This document shows positions 50,933-60,585 of a stretch of 64,000 nt of DNA, piece after piece. The notes beneath the pieces were generated by a model that worked only from the letters and a program-made list of their open reading frames with translations, had not been told where the DNA came from and did no database searches. The number at the start of each line of letters is the position of its first letter. The stretch's first letter is position 1. Source of the stretch: Flavobacterium marginilacus (GTDB lineage: Bacteria; Bacteroidota; Bacteroidia; Flavobacteriales; Flavobacteriaceae); contig NZ_CP113975.1 in assembly GCF_026870155.1 (NCBI RefSeq), forward strand, positions 3,534,001-3,598,000, in the 5' to 3' direction. The position numbers and the translations under genes were made by a program.

Positions 50933-52822
50933 TTACCATCCAGGATTTTGTGAAAATTCTAAATACATATTTACATCTGCATTTTTTAACGGAAGCCAAT
51001 AATGCTTTTCGCTAAAGTTTCTCACCAAAATCACTTCCTCACGAATATTTATAACTCTATTTTCGCTTGGCTTTGCTGCATCAAATGGAGCAGCACGGTC
51101 AAATTCAATAGATTTTTTAATTGTATAAGGACTCTGAATCAATAATAACCAGCGGCGCAGATCATTAAAGCGGTGTCCTTCAAAACTCAGCTCCACAGCA
51201 CGTTCACGTCTAACCTCGTTCATAAATAAATCTAATGAACCTAGGTAATCTGCTGCAACGTGTCCAACGCCCGCTCTGTCACGAATTACATTTATAGCAT
51301 CTACAGCAGTTCCTGTATATTTTGGATCTTTTCCTGTAACTGAGCCATAACCCTGCGCTGCAGCTTCAGCATACATAATGTAGATATCAGACAGACGCAT
51401 CCAGGGAAGGTGGATATTTAAGTTATTACCGTATCCAAATCCATCATCAAACTTATTTGCACTTCTGGGAATAAACTTATACAGCAGATAACCAGTTCTG
51501 CTTCCTGTGCTTATATTTCGGTAGCTGCCGTTTGTATAAAGGTTTGCATAACGGTTGCTTTCTTCAGCAGCTGGAATAGAACCTGTAACGCATTTTACAC
51601 CATCATATACAATGTCATTGTAAAAACGCGGATCACGGCCTTTCCAAGGATATCTTGGATCATATCCTGAATCTGCATCAGCTTTAGTTATATCTTTAAT
51701 AGGTTTTCCATTCGCCATTCCATAATTATCAACATAATTAGCTGTAGGAAGGAATTTTACATCCCCGTCACATATCTGAGGTGCTGGCTGATACTGCTTA
51801 GAAGTACCCCAGTTAGATCCGTTTGCTCCCCAGTACGGACCTCTAAAAATAGCTTCAGTACCGCCTGGCATTTTCCAGTTACTTCCGGTTGTATAAAAAT
51901 TATCGCTGTATTTTGCAAACGGCATTAATTTATATTGTGAAGTACCGCTTTCAGTAATAGTTAATAATTCTGCAAAAGCTGCAGCCGCCTTTTTACAATA
52001 TTCTGCATTATAAGCAGCATTCCCTGTAGATACTTTATTCATCAACGGACTTCCCGCCCATAAATAATTTTTACCTAAATAGCCAAGAGCCATTATTTTA
52101 TTGATACGAAGCTCATTCTTTCCTAATGTTCTTTTTCCAATAACTGTATTATCCCAATTAACAGGAAGCAAGTCAGCAGCAGCTCTGAAATCGGCAGCAG
52201 CTTTGTCAGCACACGCTTGGTAGCTAAGTCTTGGCAGTTTAAGCGGCTGATCACTAGGAAGTACTTCGTCAATATAAGGAAGACCTCCAAAATACTGCAT
52301 AAACTCGAAATGAAACCATCCTCTAAAAAACAGTAACTGTCCTTTGATTAAATCCTTTTCTTCTTGGGTATATTCAGTCATTTTATCAATATTGGCAAGA
52401 CCAATATTGGCTTTACGGATGCCTGCCCAGCCTAATGTCCACAAATCCTTATGCATACGGTCATTATCTGTGCTGACAGTATTTCTGTTTATCCAGCCAG
52501 CCTGCCATCCGTCATATTCTCTTTGCCAGCCCCAAAAATCTCCTTTATCGATTTTACATATAAAGTGGAAATCACGGGCTGTAGACTGAATTTCATCTTC
52601 TCCCCAATTCCATGAATTTGTCCAATATCCATTGGTAAAATCAGGAATGCTTTGGTACAATTCTTCAGTAAATCCTTGAAAATTTTCAAAATTTTTGAAA
52701 GCCTCTTCAGGAGATATATCTGAATCAGGAGATTTTTCAAGATACTCATTACAGGATCCTGAAAGTAAAAGCAAACTTATAATTAAGCTGTACTTTGATA
52801 GTATTTTAATATAATTCTTCAT
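50933..52822 (-). CDS. SusD-like surface glycan-binding lipoprotein (pair 1)
   Basis: A 629-residue SusD-family lipoprotein (LLLLSGSCNEYLEKSPD, Cys24). Signatures are GQLLFFRGWFHFEFMQYFGGLPYIDEVL in the TPR region and LSDIYIMYAEAAAQGYG plus RRERAVELSFEGHRFNDLRRW near the C-terminus, ending LEFSQNPGW. It should bind xylan fragments at the cell surface and close over the SusC protein encoded 10 bp upstream. It is longer than its paralogue in pair 2 and shares little sequence outside family motifs, so the pairs likely have different ligand preferences. Confidence 0.93.
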   Translation of the reverse strand: MKNYIKILSKYSLIISLLLLSGSCNEYLEKSPDSDISPEEAFKNFENFQGFTEELYQSIPDFTNGYWTNSWNWGEDEIQSTARDFHFICKIDKGDFWGWQREYDGWQAGWINRNTVSTDNDRMHKDLWTLGWAGIRKANIGLANIDKMTEYTQEEKDLIKGQLLFFRGWFHFEFMQYFGGLPYIDEVLPSDQPLKLPRLSYQACADKAAADFRAAADLLPVNWDNTVIGKRTLGKNELRINKIMALGYLGKNYLWAGSPLMNKVSTGNAAYNAEYCKKAAAAFAELLTITESGTSQYKLMPFAKYSDNFYTTGSNWKMPGGTEAIFRGPYWGANGSNWGTSKQYQPAPQICDGDVKFLPTANYVDNYGMANGKPIKDITKADADSGYDPRYPWKGRDPRFYNDIVYDGVKCVTGSIPAAEESNRYANLYTNGSYRNISTGSRTGYLLYKFIPRSANKFDDGFGYGNNLNIHLPWMRLSDIYIMYAEAAAQGYGSVTGKDPKYTGTAVDAINVIRDRAGVGHVAADYLGSLDLFMNEVRRERAVELSFEGHRFNDLRRWLLLIQSPYTIKKSIEFDRAAPFDAAKPSENRVINIREEVILVRNFSEKHYWLPLKNADVNMYLEFSQNPGW

Positions 52823-52832
52823 AGTTGTAATT

Positions 52833-55800
52833 TTAGAATATAATGTTAGCTCCTAAATTGAACCTTTTTACAGTTGGATAAGCACCTTGTGATGCCCAGC
52901 CGGTTCCTGCATAATTTGCTTCTCTGTCATCGGGCATATTAGACCATAAAAACAAATTATTTCCATTTAAATAAAATCGTATGCTTTGAAGTCCAGACGA
53001 TTTAATCCAATTTGTTTTTCCGTCGAAAGTGTAAGCGATTTCAGCATTTTTCAAACGAAGGTAAGATCCGTCATACATGTATCTGCTCCCGTTGTTATAC
53101 TCACTAGCGGTAGCCAGCCAGCGCGGAACAGGCTGAACTGCATCTGTGTTATCTTTTGACCAGTAGGATCCTTGATCGTACACAACATGATTTTGGCCTG
53201 ATAAACTGGTAAGAACAACTTGTCTGGTAACATTATTTACACCATAAAACTGCACAAAGGCACTGAAACCTTTCCAGTTAACACCAACTGTATTGTTATA
53301 AGTATTTTGCGGTGTTCCTGTATAGCCGAAAGGAATATTATCTTTAGAATCAATAACACCGTCTCCATTATAATCTAGGATATTAAAATTCCCTGGAAGT
53401 TTTGCCGCATCATTTGTACTGTGAATTGTACTAGCATATAACTCATCCCAAGTATTGTAGTAACCTTGGCTTACATACGAATGAGCCTGACCAATAGAAT
53501 ATCCTTCGCTTTTTTGGTAATTAGGCAGTAATCCAGGATTATCTGCACTTATTATTTTATTTTTTGTGTGAGTGAAATTAGTGGTCCACCATAAATTCAA
53601 ACCATTCCCAAAAGTACGATTGAACTTTAATTCTAATTCATAACCTTTATTTTGAACTCGACCTAAATTTGCAACCGGTGCGACAGCTCCATAATAAGAA
53701 GGGATTGCCCTGCTGCCTCCTGCTAATAAAATATCAGTTCGGTCTTCTTTATAATAATCAAACGTACCAGTAACAAATCCTTTAAAGAAAGAAAAATCAG
53801 CACCTATATCACTTTTCTTTGCTTTTTCCCAGTGCACATCTTCATTACCAACAGTTGCCTGCTTATACCAAGTATAAGGACTTGCCTCTGCTGACTCACC
53901 GGTTGTTCCTAAAACAGAATTACCGCCATATGCCCATTGGGATTGATAAAGCCATCTGCCATTAATATTATCATCACCGATCTCTCCATAAGTGGCTCTA
54001 ATCTTTAATAGATCAAGAAACGAATCAGTACTCTTCATAAAATTTTCTTTCGAAATAATCCAGCTTAGACCGCCAGAAGAGAAAAATGCAAAACGATTAT
54101 TCTCGTTGAACTTTTCAGATCCATTGTAAGCTCCATTATATTCAATAAAATATTTATCGGCATAATTATAAGTAGTACGGAATACCCAGTCCTCTCTATA
54201 ATGAGGAATCTCGCTTCCCGACGCATACTGATCCCTGCTAAAAAGCCCCAAAGCGGTTATATGATGATTATCAGCAATCTTTGCCTGATAATTTAACTGT
54301 AATTGATAAAAAAGTTTACGATAAGTATTCCAATCTCTCACTGAACCTCCAGTGGTACTCCATTTAACGCCTTCTTGAAAATCAAACCTGTTATTAGAAT
54401 CATAAGCTTTTTTGAAAAGTACTACGCCGGTAACTGGATCTATATACTTTTCCTGTGCATCATTATACAAATCACTTATTCCTCTGTCTCCTTCTACAAA
54501 TGAATTATCTAGGGCGACCATTCCTTTAAAACTTAACCCTTTTACCCATTTGTCAAAACTTTGTTCGAGTGTAAAATCTGTGTTTAATCTTGTTGTAGTC
54601 ACATATTGAACACCGCTTCTCGCTAGATTCGCTACAGAATTTGATGCTTTTCCTTGATTTGGAGCATAATACCCCCAAGAACCATCCTCATAATATGGCA
54701 GGAAAACATCTGGAGCTGTTGAATATGCAGCATCCCACATGGTATATTCGCCTCCTGATGCACCCCAAGGACTTTTCTTGATACCGCGGGAACCAGCAAG
54801 ACCAACTTTAAACACTGTACTAGAAGTAATTTGAAAATCTAAATTACTTCTAACATTCAGACGGTTATAACCATATCCGGGATCATACCCCCTATTATTA
54901 TTATATTTTTTAAACATATCGCCTTCTCTTAAAAAATCTGCTGATGCGAAATATTTAACAGATTTAGTACCGCCGCTTACATTTAAACTTGCATTATAAG
55001 ACATCGCATAGTCCTTAAATAAAGCATCCTGCCAGTCTACATTAGGATAGCGCTCAGATTCTGCTACATTTGCTGGATATCTATACTTATTAATAATAGC
55101 CTGAGGAACGTAATCAGCCCAGCTTGATGGACTCAATGCCAGCTCGTTTTCGATGACACTGTTTTTAACCATTAACCCGTCATAAGAATCCAGCTTAGCA
55201 GGTAATTTAGAAAGAGTTTTCACGGTCGTATTAAAAGTAGTTCTTATTAATGCTTTACCAGACTGGCCTCTCTTGGTAGTAATAAGTATTACTCCATTTG
55301 CACCTCTAACCCCATAAACCGCAGTCGCTGATGCATCTTTTAATACCGAAACAGATTCTACCGAAGTAATCTCAACACTATTAATTGGACGTTCTACACC
55401 GTCAACAAGAATAAGAGGCTGTGCATTATTCCAGGTACTTGCACCACGTATAAAAAGCTGAGGATCTTCCTCTCCTGGCATACCTGAACTGGCTGATGTT
55501 ATCAAACCCGGCACATTACCTGTCAATGCAGCACCAATACTTTGAACACCGCCGGCACGTTCCAGAACTTTTCCGGAAACTTGGGTAATTGCTGCTACTA
55601 AACTTGCTTTTTTCTGTTTTCCATACCCTACTACAATAACCTCATCTAAGGAAGTTTTCTCAGGTGTCAGTACCACATTGATTTCTTTATTATTCTCAAC
55701 TGATCTTTCAACCGTTTTAAATCCTACAAAACTGAATACCAAAACAGCATCAGACGGCACATTAATGGTATATCTTCCATCGAAATCTGTGGAAACACTC

Positions 55801-56036
55801 AAATTTTTTTCGCCTTTTACTGAAACTGTAGTCCCTGGAACACCTTTGCCGTCTTCTGACGACGTTACCTTTCCTGTAACTGTAATTTGCTGCTTAATGT
55901 TACTGTTTACAACATATCTTGAACCAGAGAAGTCCTTCTCTGCAGCTGATAATTGGGTGATAAACAAAAACTGAAACAAAACTCCTAAAGGCAGATACAT
56001 AGCTCCGTTTAGAATTTTAGATAATTTTATTTTCAT
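52833..56036 (-). CDS. SusC-like TonB-dependent outer-membrane transporter (pair 1)
   Basis: A 1067-residue TonB-dependent transporter, first gene of the right arm. The ATG at 56036 yields signal peptide MKIKLSKILNGAMYLPLGVL...QLSAAE; an ATG 30 bp upstream is possible. A carboxypeptidase-D-like domain (about residues 60-130, VTGKVTSSEDGKGVPGTTVSVKG) precedes a canonical TonB box (SLDEVIVVGYGKQKKASLV), a plug with PQLFIRGASTWNNAQPLILVDGVERP and AVYGVRGANGVILITTKRG, and a C-terminal barrel ending RFNLGANIIF. It imports large xylan fragments through a TonB-energised channel with its SusD partner. Expression is probably driven by the hybrid sensor. Confidence 0.95.
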   Translation of the reverse strand: MKIKLSKILNGAMYLPLGVLFQFLFITQLSAAEKDFSGSRYVVNSNIKQQITVTGKVTSSEDGKGVPGTTVSVKGEKNLSVSTDFDGRYTINVPSDAVLVFSFVGFKTVERSVENNKEINVVLTPEKTSLDEVIVVGYGKQKKASLVAAITQVSGKVLERAGGVQSIGAALTGNVPGLITSASSGMPGEEDPQLFIRGASTWNNAQPLILVDGVERPINSVEITSVESVSVLKDASATAVYGVRGANGVILITTKRGQSGKALIRTTFNTTVKTLSKLPAKLDSYDGLMVKNSVIENELALSPSSWADYVPQAIINKYRYPANVAESERYPNVDWQDALFKDYAMSYNASLNVSGGTKSVKYFASADFLREGDMFKKYNNNRGYDPGYGYNRLNVRSNLDFQITSSTVFKVGLAGSRGIKKSPWGASGGEYTMWDAAYSTAPDVFLPYYEDGSWGYYAPNQGKASNSVANLARSGVQYVTTTRLNTDFTLEQSFDKWVKGLSFKGMVALDNSFVEGDRGISDLYNDAQEKYIDPVTGVVLFKKAYDSNNRFDFQEGVKWSTTGGSVRDWNTYRKLFYQLQLNYQAKIADNHHITALGLFSRDQYASGSEIPHYREDWVFRTTYNYADKYFIEYNGAYNGSEKFNENNRFAFFSSGGLSWIISKENFMKSTDSFLDLLKIRATYGEIGDDNINGRWLYQSQWAYGGNSVLGTTGESAEASPYTWYKQATVGNEDVHWEKAKKSDIGADFSFFKGFVTGTFDYYKEDRTDILLAGGSRAIPSYYGAVAPVANLGRVQNKGYELELKFNRTFGNGLNLWWTTNFTHTKNKIISADNPGLLPNYQKSEGYSIGQAHSYVSQGYYNTWDELYASTIHSTNDAAKLPGNFNILDYNGDGVIDSKDNIPFGYTGTPQNTYNNTVGVNWKGFSAFVQFYGVNNVTRQVVLTSLSGQNHVVYDQGSYWSKDNTDAVQPVPRWLATASEYNNGSRYMYDGSYLRLKNAEIAYTFDGKTNWIKSSGLQSIRFYLNGNNLFLWSNMPDDREANYAGTGWASQGAYPTVKRFNLGANIIF

Positions 56037-57162
56037 GTTATTTAAATATTTTTGAACTTGATCCATACTTTATACTGTTATCAATACTGCTGATAAACAG
56101 ATACAGACTTGATTAAATTAATTTTATATTTTTAGCCGGAAATTGATAATATTCTTATTTTAATTCAGGCTGTTATTTATAATCCCATATTCAAATTATC
56201 AATGCTTAAGCGAGATCATTTGGATTTGTGGATTATAAATGGTCTTGACAAAGCTCTCTGCATCCAGACTCAAGCTGCTACTCAAAAATTTTTTGAATCG
56301 TTTTTGTGTTTTACTGTTTTTACATTCCTCATAAGGTTTGAGGATTAAAGGCTGGCAAAAAAAAGCAGACCTTAAAAAAGTTTTTCGAAAAAATAAAATT
56401 TTGGTCATAATGGTTAATAAATTCTTGGTTGTTTGTTTGGTTGTTTTTTTCATTAAATGCAATTTGTTTACTAATGTTTTTATCAAAAATCAAATATTTA
56501 AAACTGCTGCCTATTTCTGTCTTGGAGACCAATGCTGTTTCTCATTTAAAAAATATTGCTTTAATAAATTTTGAAAAGAAACAGAAACACCAAATCATGT
56601 GATACGAACAATTTCAGGTTTTAAGAACATAATTATTGATATTAAAAATAAAACCTGTTTTTTTTTTATAATCAATAAAAAATTAGATGATTCAAAAGTA
56701 TTTATTAAAAACAGAGGCAGACTATTCGTTTGTTACAGATACTTTACACTACGTTACATATGAAAATAAAATGTAACAAACTGCAGAAAACTGTCCCGCA
56801 TTAATGAGTTTTACAAGACTAAGCTTATGTTTTATAAATAAGAGGAGAGAAAGACAGATTGCGGTTATTTCTTAAAGAAGCTGTCTAATTTATAAAGACA
56901 ATATCATTTCAAATTGACAGATGAATCAAAATATACCTTCTTTATTTGAAAATACTATTTTCCAAATAATTTTTCGTTTTGATAAAACCAAAATCTATTC
57001 CTATACGGAAGCTAAAATGCTAAGAAAAATTTACTAATGTAAAACCTATTGATAAAGGAAAAACTAAAAACCGTACACTATTACTGAAAGTAAAATATAA
57101 ATTATTCCGATAAAAAAAGAGTATTTACTTACTTTTATACGCTAAGCAAAGCTTTTTAACAT
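56037..57162. other. Long gene-free region upstream of the SusCD operon
   Basis: About 1.1 kb without a credible gene; short ORFs here are lysine/phenylalanine-rich and look random. It should hold the promoter and sensor-binding sites of the SusCD operon. The only exact -7 match on the minus strand is TACTTTTG (56693-56700) with a poor -33 (CTG after a 17-bp spacer), which would imply a leader of about 650 nt. No confident promoter, operator or riboswitch was recognised. Confidence 0.5.
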
Positions 57163-57190
57163 AAAAAAAAGAAGGCCGTATCAGGCCTTC
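57163..57190 (-). terminator. Rho-independent terminator of the GH5 gene
   Basis: A 7-bp perfect GC-rich stem gaaggcc/ggccttc (57171-57177 with 57184-57190) has a 6-nt loop and is followed on the minus strand by eight Ts (57170-57163). It lies about 80 bp after the GH5 stop codon and separates that gene from the SusCD operon. Confidence 0.9.
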
Positions 57191-57271
57191 CTCCATTCAA
57201 ATAATCACTCTAAACATTAAATTTCTCCTCTGGAAAGGATCCCAGGGTGAAGTTTATACTCAAACTTAGCA

Positions 57272-58330
57272 TCAATTCTCCCCCCAGCCGTATCGTATAC
57301 GGAATACACCGGAACTATTAACAGTGTTAATAGAAATATTCGTACCGCTGCCTCCTCTGTTAAATACACTATAAGAGTCACCATCTCTTAGACCTGGCCA
57401 GTAAACGCTGGCAATCTTATCAGTCCTGCATACATCACTGGTTGCAACTATATAGGCAATTTCATTATCGGTCTGATTTCCATTTTGGTAATCTTTACCA
57501 GAGTTCATTGTAGCACCAAATTCAGTAATAACCGTGCGGCTGCCATAACTCCCTATCCGGCTACGCCAGTCAGCCCTCCATTGAGTAACAGATCTTGTAG
57601 CCCAAAAGGCATAATTGTGTAATCCAAGTAAACAGCCGTTGAAACGGCTGTCAGCCCCCACTCCAGTAACATTCTCAGAATATCCTATACCATCCAGAAC
57701 TATTCTTGCTTTTGGAACATTTGGATAATTGGAAAGAAATTGGGCATAAATACCAGTTAATTGAGCCAAAGTATACCCATGAGGCTCATTAAAAGGCTCA
57801 AAATATACATTACTATTACTTTGATATTTAGTTATTACCGTATTCCACATGCTCCAAAAGGCTGTCGTATTATCAATAATACCGTCTTTAGACGAAGATG
57901 ATTCCCAGCAGGCAATAATAACTTTCCAGCCTTTGCTTGTCGCTTTATCGATTACCCCTTGATAACTAGCCCACCAGCTCTCAGCAACCGAAGGAGGATT
58001 AATCGGGATGCGGATTGTATTAACACCGCTTATTTTACTTGTAAAACCATTCAAAACAGCATCGGTTTTAGCGACAACTGTTGCATAACTGTCTCCTGCT
58101 TCAAGCCCCGAAATAATCACCCAGCCGTCTACAAAATTATCTCTTCCGTCAGCCCAGTTTAATCCGGCAATGGATGCGGCTCCAACTTTAGCAGTCAAAG
58201 AACTGCTTTTTATCACCGTATTTTCAGTTGCAGGAGCAGCTGTTGCGCTTGTCTGATTAACTTCCGCAACCTCATCTTTTGAACAGGCACATAAAATAAT
58301 GCCCAGCATAAGTACATACTTTTTTTTCAT
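57272..58330 (-). CDS. GH5-family lipoprotein glycosidase, monocistronic
   Basis: A 352-residue GH5 enzyme with a lipoprotein signal (VLMLGIILCACSKDE, lipidation at Cys14 or Cys16). The barrel runs from about residue 50 (ASIAGLNWADGRDNFVDGWVIISGL) to the end. Catalytic residues are Glu182 in YFEPFNEPHGY (acid/base) and Glu270 in VITEFGATM (nucleophile); NTIRIPINPPS is the conserved arginine strand. It shares only family motifs with the GH5 protein at 41953. It has its own terminator and a long upstream gap, so it is expressed on its own but probably under the same sensor. An endo-acting surface role on xylan or beta-glucan is inferred. Confidence 0.85.
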   Translation of the reverse strand: MKKKYVLMLGIILCACSKDEVAEVNQTSATAAPATENTVIKSSSLTAKVGAASIAGLNWADGRDNFVDGWVIISGLEAGDSYATVVAKTDAVLNGFTSKISGVNTIRIPINPPSVAESWWASYQGVIDKATSKGWKVIIACWESSSSKDGIIDNTTAFWSMWNTVITKYQSNSNVYFEPFNEPHGYTLAQLTGIYAQFLSNYPNVPKARIVLDGIGYSENVTGVGADSRFNGCLLGLHNYAFWATRSVTQWRADWRSRIGSYGSRTVITEFGATMNSGKDYQNGNQTDNEIAYIVATSDVCRTDKIASVYWPGLRDGDSYSVFNRGGSGTNISINTVNSSGVFRIRYGWGEN

Positions 58331-58804
58331 TTACATAAAATGTTTAAATTGTTAAATTAATTTTCTAGTATTCAGTTCAAACCACTATATCAGTACCAAT
58401 CTTTTTTTACGGTATTTGAATAATAGTTTAAATAATGCATTAAGTATCCAGACTCTTTTTATTTGAAATTTCTTTTCTTGAAATCAGCAAAAAAAATCTT
58501 TATAACAGTGCACTGCAGTAATTAATCATAAGGTCGGTTCATGGTCTTTTAATTGGTTTCGTTAATAAATAGTAATAGTATAAGCTGTAGTCACACAACT
58601 AAAACTTCAATTACAAAGTAAAGTATTACATAAACCGATCAGCAGGGACAAATTGGAAAATAAAGAGGGTTAAATTAGAAATTCATAATTTTTTACCAAT
58701 AAAAAAACACATTGTAAAAAAAATAACTTAATTAAATAGTTAATAATCAATAATTACACTAACACAACAAATATTCAACAACTAAAGACCACACAAAAAC
58801 ATAT

Positions 58805-58905
58805 ATTCCATCATTTAGAAGCAGTAAACAATCCAATTACCCCCTCTCGATTGGAGAAGACCGGAGGGGTGAGGTAAAAAGCACTTTATATTTCTAAAAA
58901 GCATT
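58805..58905. repeat. MITE-like element, degraded copy 2
   Basis: The core taccccctctcgattgg...ggaggggtgagg (58838-58874) matches the central part of the elements at 44911 and 63658. The flanks keep only partial terminal repeats (catttagaa on the left, tatttctaaa on the right). About 100 bp, so the same size as the other copies. Confidence 0.55.
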
Positions 58906-59099
58906 ATCTATGAATATCCAATTTATTAGCTGCACATAATAACAATAAACCTATTATTTCCTGTGCAGCCGTATCCAAAAACAACTACAGCAGCTACATC
59001 AGAAACAGCAAACAATAGAATCCAAGCGAAGCAGATTATCAAAGCAGCCAGCTTCTAAAAATAAATTTACTTTCAAGATGCTAATACATTATAAATAAT

Positions 59100-59107
59100 T
59101 ATTTTTG
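59100..59107 (+). promoter_or_regulatory. Candidate -7 element of the acyltransferase gene
   Basis: TATTTTTG matches TAnnTTTG exactly and lies 60 bp before the ATG. No clear -33 TTG is seen 17-23 bp upstream, so this is a moderate-confidence call. Confidence 0.4.
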
Positions 59108-59167
59108 CTCCCGATTCCGGAACTTTGTAACGGGACTTAAAATTAATAGTACTACAGAATATATATT

Positions 59168-60430
59168 ATGGTAAAAGATTTATTTGAAAGAATTCAAAAC
59201 AACAAAGGTCCGCTGGGAAAATGGGCTTCACAGGCTGAAGGTTATTTTGTTTTCCCTAAATTAGAAGGAGAATTAGGACCAAGAATGAAGTTTCAGGGGA
59301 AAGATATTTTGAACTGGAGTTTAAACGACTATTTGGGTCTTGCGAATCACCCAGAAGTGCGTCAGGCTGATACTGATGCAGCAATTGCATTTGGAGCAGC
59401 AGCTCCAATGGGAGCGCGTATGATGAGCGGTCACACTAAATATCATGAGCAGTTAGAACAGGAATTGGCTGCTTTTACAATGAAAGAGTCAGCTTATTTA
59501 TTGAATTTCGGTTACCAGGGAATGGTTTCTATCATCGATGCTTTGGTTACCAGAAACGACGTGATTGTATATGATGTTGACGCTCACGCCTGTATTATCG
59601 ACGGTGTTCGTTTACACAGCGGAAAACGTTTTACCTACAAGCACAACGATGTCGAAAGCATGGAAAAAAACCTGGCACGTGCTACAAAACTTGCCGAAAC
59701 AACAGGCGGAGGGATTTTATTCATTACCGAAGGTGTTTTTGGAATGCGCGGACAGCAGGGAAAACTGAAAGAAATTGTAGCAATGAAAGAAAAATACAAT
59801 TTCCGTTTACTAGTTGACGATGCACACGGTTTTGGAACACTTGGAAAAACAGGTGCCGGAGCAGGTGAAGAGCAAGGATGTCAGGACGGAATCGATGTTT
59901 ATTTCTCGACTTTTGCCAAATCTATGGCGAATATCGGAGCTTTCGTTTCTGCTGACAAAGACGTTATCGATTATTTAAAATACAACCTGCGTTCACAGAT
60001 GTTTGCCAAAGCGTTACCAATGATCCAGACTATCGGTTCGTTGAAACGTTTGGAATTACTGCGCCAGTCTTCGGAAATCAAAGACAAACTTTGGGTAAAC
60101 GTAAACGCACTGCAAAACGGTTTGAAACAAAGAGGATTCAACATTGGTGACACCAACACCTGCATCACTCCTGTTTACTTGGAAGGAAGTATCCCGGAAG
60201 CAATGGTTATGGTAAACGATTTGAGAGAGAACTACGGTATTTTCCTATCGATCGTGGTGTATCCAGTAATCCCAAAAGGAATCATTTTATTGCGTATGAT
60301 TCCGACAGCTTCTCACACTCTACAAGACATTGACGAGACTTTGTCTGCTTTCGAAGCTATCCGTGAGAAATTAACAAACGGTACTTACAAAGAAATCGCA
60401 AGCAAAACTACTGTTGATATGGAAGCTTAA
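59168..60430 (+). CDS. Serine palmitoyltransferase-like alpha-oxoamine synthase
   Basis: A 420-residue PLP enzyme of the alpha-oxoamine synthase family, which condenses an acyl-CoA with an amino acid. Motifs are the N-terminal acyl-CoA region (LNWSLNDYLGLANHPEV), AYLLNFGYQGMVSIIDAL, DVDAHACIIDG (ring-stacking histidine), LVDDAHGFGTLGKTG (aspartate-histidine pair) and TFAKSMANIGAF with Schiff-base Lys251. Bacteroidota members with TFAKSM act as serine palmitoyltransferase (sphingolipids) or as the cysteate acyltransferase of sulfonolipid synthesis. Flavobacteria are known for sulfonolipids, so the second role is a real possibility; sequence alone does not decide. It is a chromosomal housekeeping-type gene with its own terminator and is not part of the xylan locus. 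Confidence 0.85.
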   Translation: MVKDLFERIQNNKGPLGKWASQAEGYFVFPKLEGELGPRMKFQGKDILNWSLNDYLGLANHPEVRQADTDAAIAFGAAAPMGARMMSGHTKYHEQLEQELAAFTMKESAYLLNFGYQGMVSIIDALVTRNDVIVYDVDAHACIIDGVRLHSGKRFTYKHNDVESMEKNLARATKLAETTGGGILFITEGVFGMRGQQGKLKEIVAMKEKYNFRLLVDDAHGFGTLGKTGAGAGEEQGCQDGIDVYFSTFAKSMANIGAFVSADKDVIDYLKYNLRSQMFAKALPMIQTIGSLKRLELLRQSSEIKDKLWVNVNALQNGLKQRGFNIGDTNTCITPVYLEGSIPEAMVMVNDLRENYGIFLSIVVYPVIPKGIILLRMIPTASHTLQDIDETLSAFEAIREKLTNGTYKEIASKTTVDMEA

Positions 60431-60450
60431 CAATAAGCAACCTTACATAT

Positions 60451-60489
60451 AAAAAATCCATCGGTCAAAAGGCTGATGGATTTTTTTTT
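60451..60489 (+). terminator. Rho-independent terminator of the acyltransferase gene
   Basis: aaaaaatccatc (60451-60462) pairs with gatggatttttt (60475-60486) around a 12-nt loop and is followed by further Ts. It begins 20 bp after the stop codon of the acyltransferase gene. Confidence 0.85.
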
Positions 60490-60576
60490 GGGGAGCAGAA
60501 CATCAGTATATTTGATCAGGTTCAGTCCCGCTTTTCGCTATATCTGTGGTCCTGAACCCCAGGACCACAGGATGCC

Positions 60577-60585
60577 GCTGTAATC
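60577..60585. repeat. Left target-site duplication of the IS4 element
   Basis: gctgtaatc at 60577-60585 is repeated exactly at 62035-62043 on the other side of the element. This is a 9-bp duplication, as expected for IS4-family transposition. Confidence 0.9.

Larger units (their letters stand above)
58331..59167. other. Gene-free region between GH5 and the acyltransferase gene
   Basis: 837 bp of AT-rich divergent intergenic DNA. It contains a degraded MITE-like repeat (about 58805-58905) and, at its right end, a -7-like element of the downstream gene. No ORF with plausible coding character was seen. Confidence 0.6.

Noticed and set aside
56199..56486. 95-codon minus-strand ORF upstream of SusC
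   Set aside because: Lysine- and phenylalanine-rich with no signal, motif or conserved pattern, and it overlaps other random frames. Composition matches AT-rich non-coding DNA.
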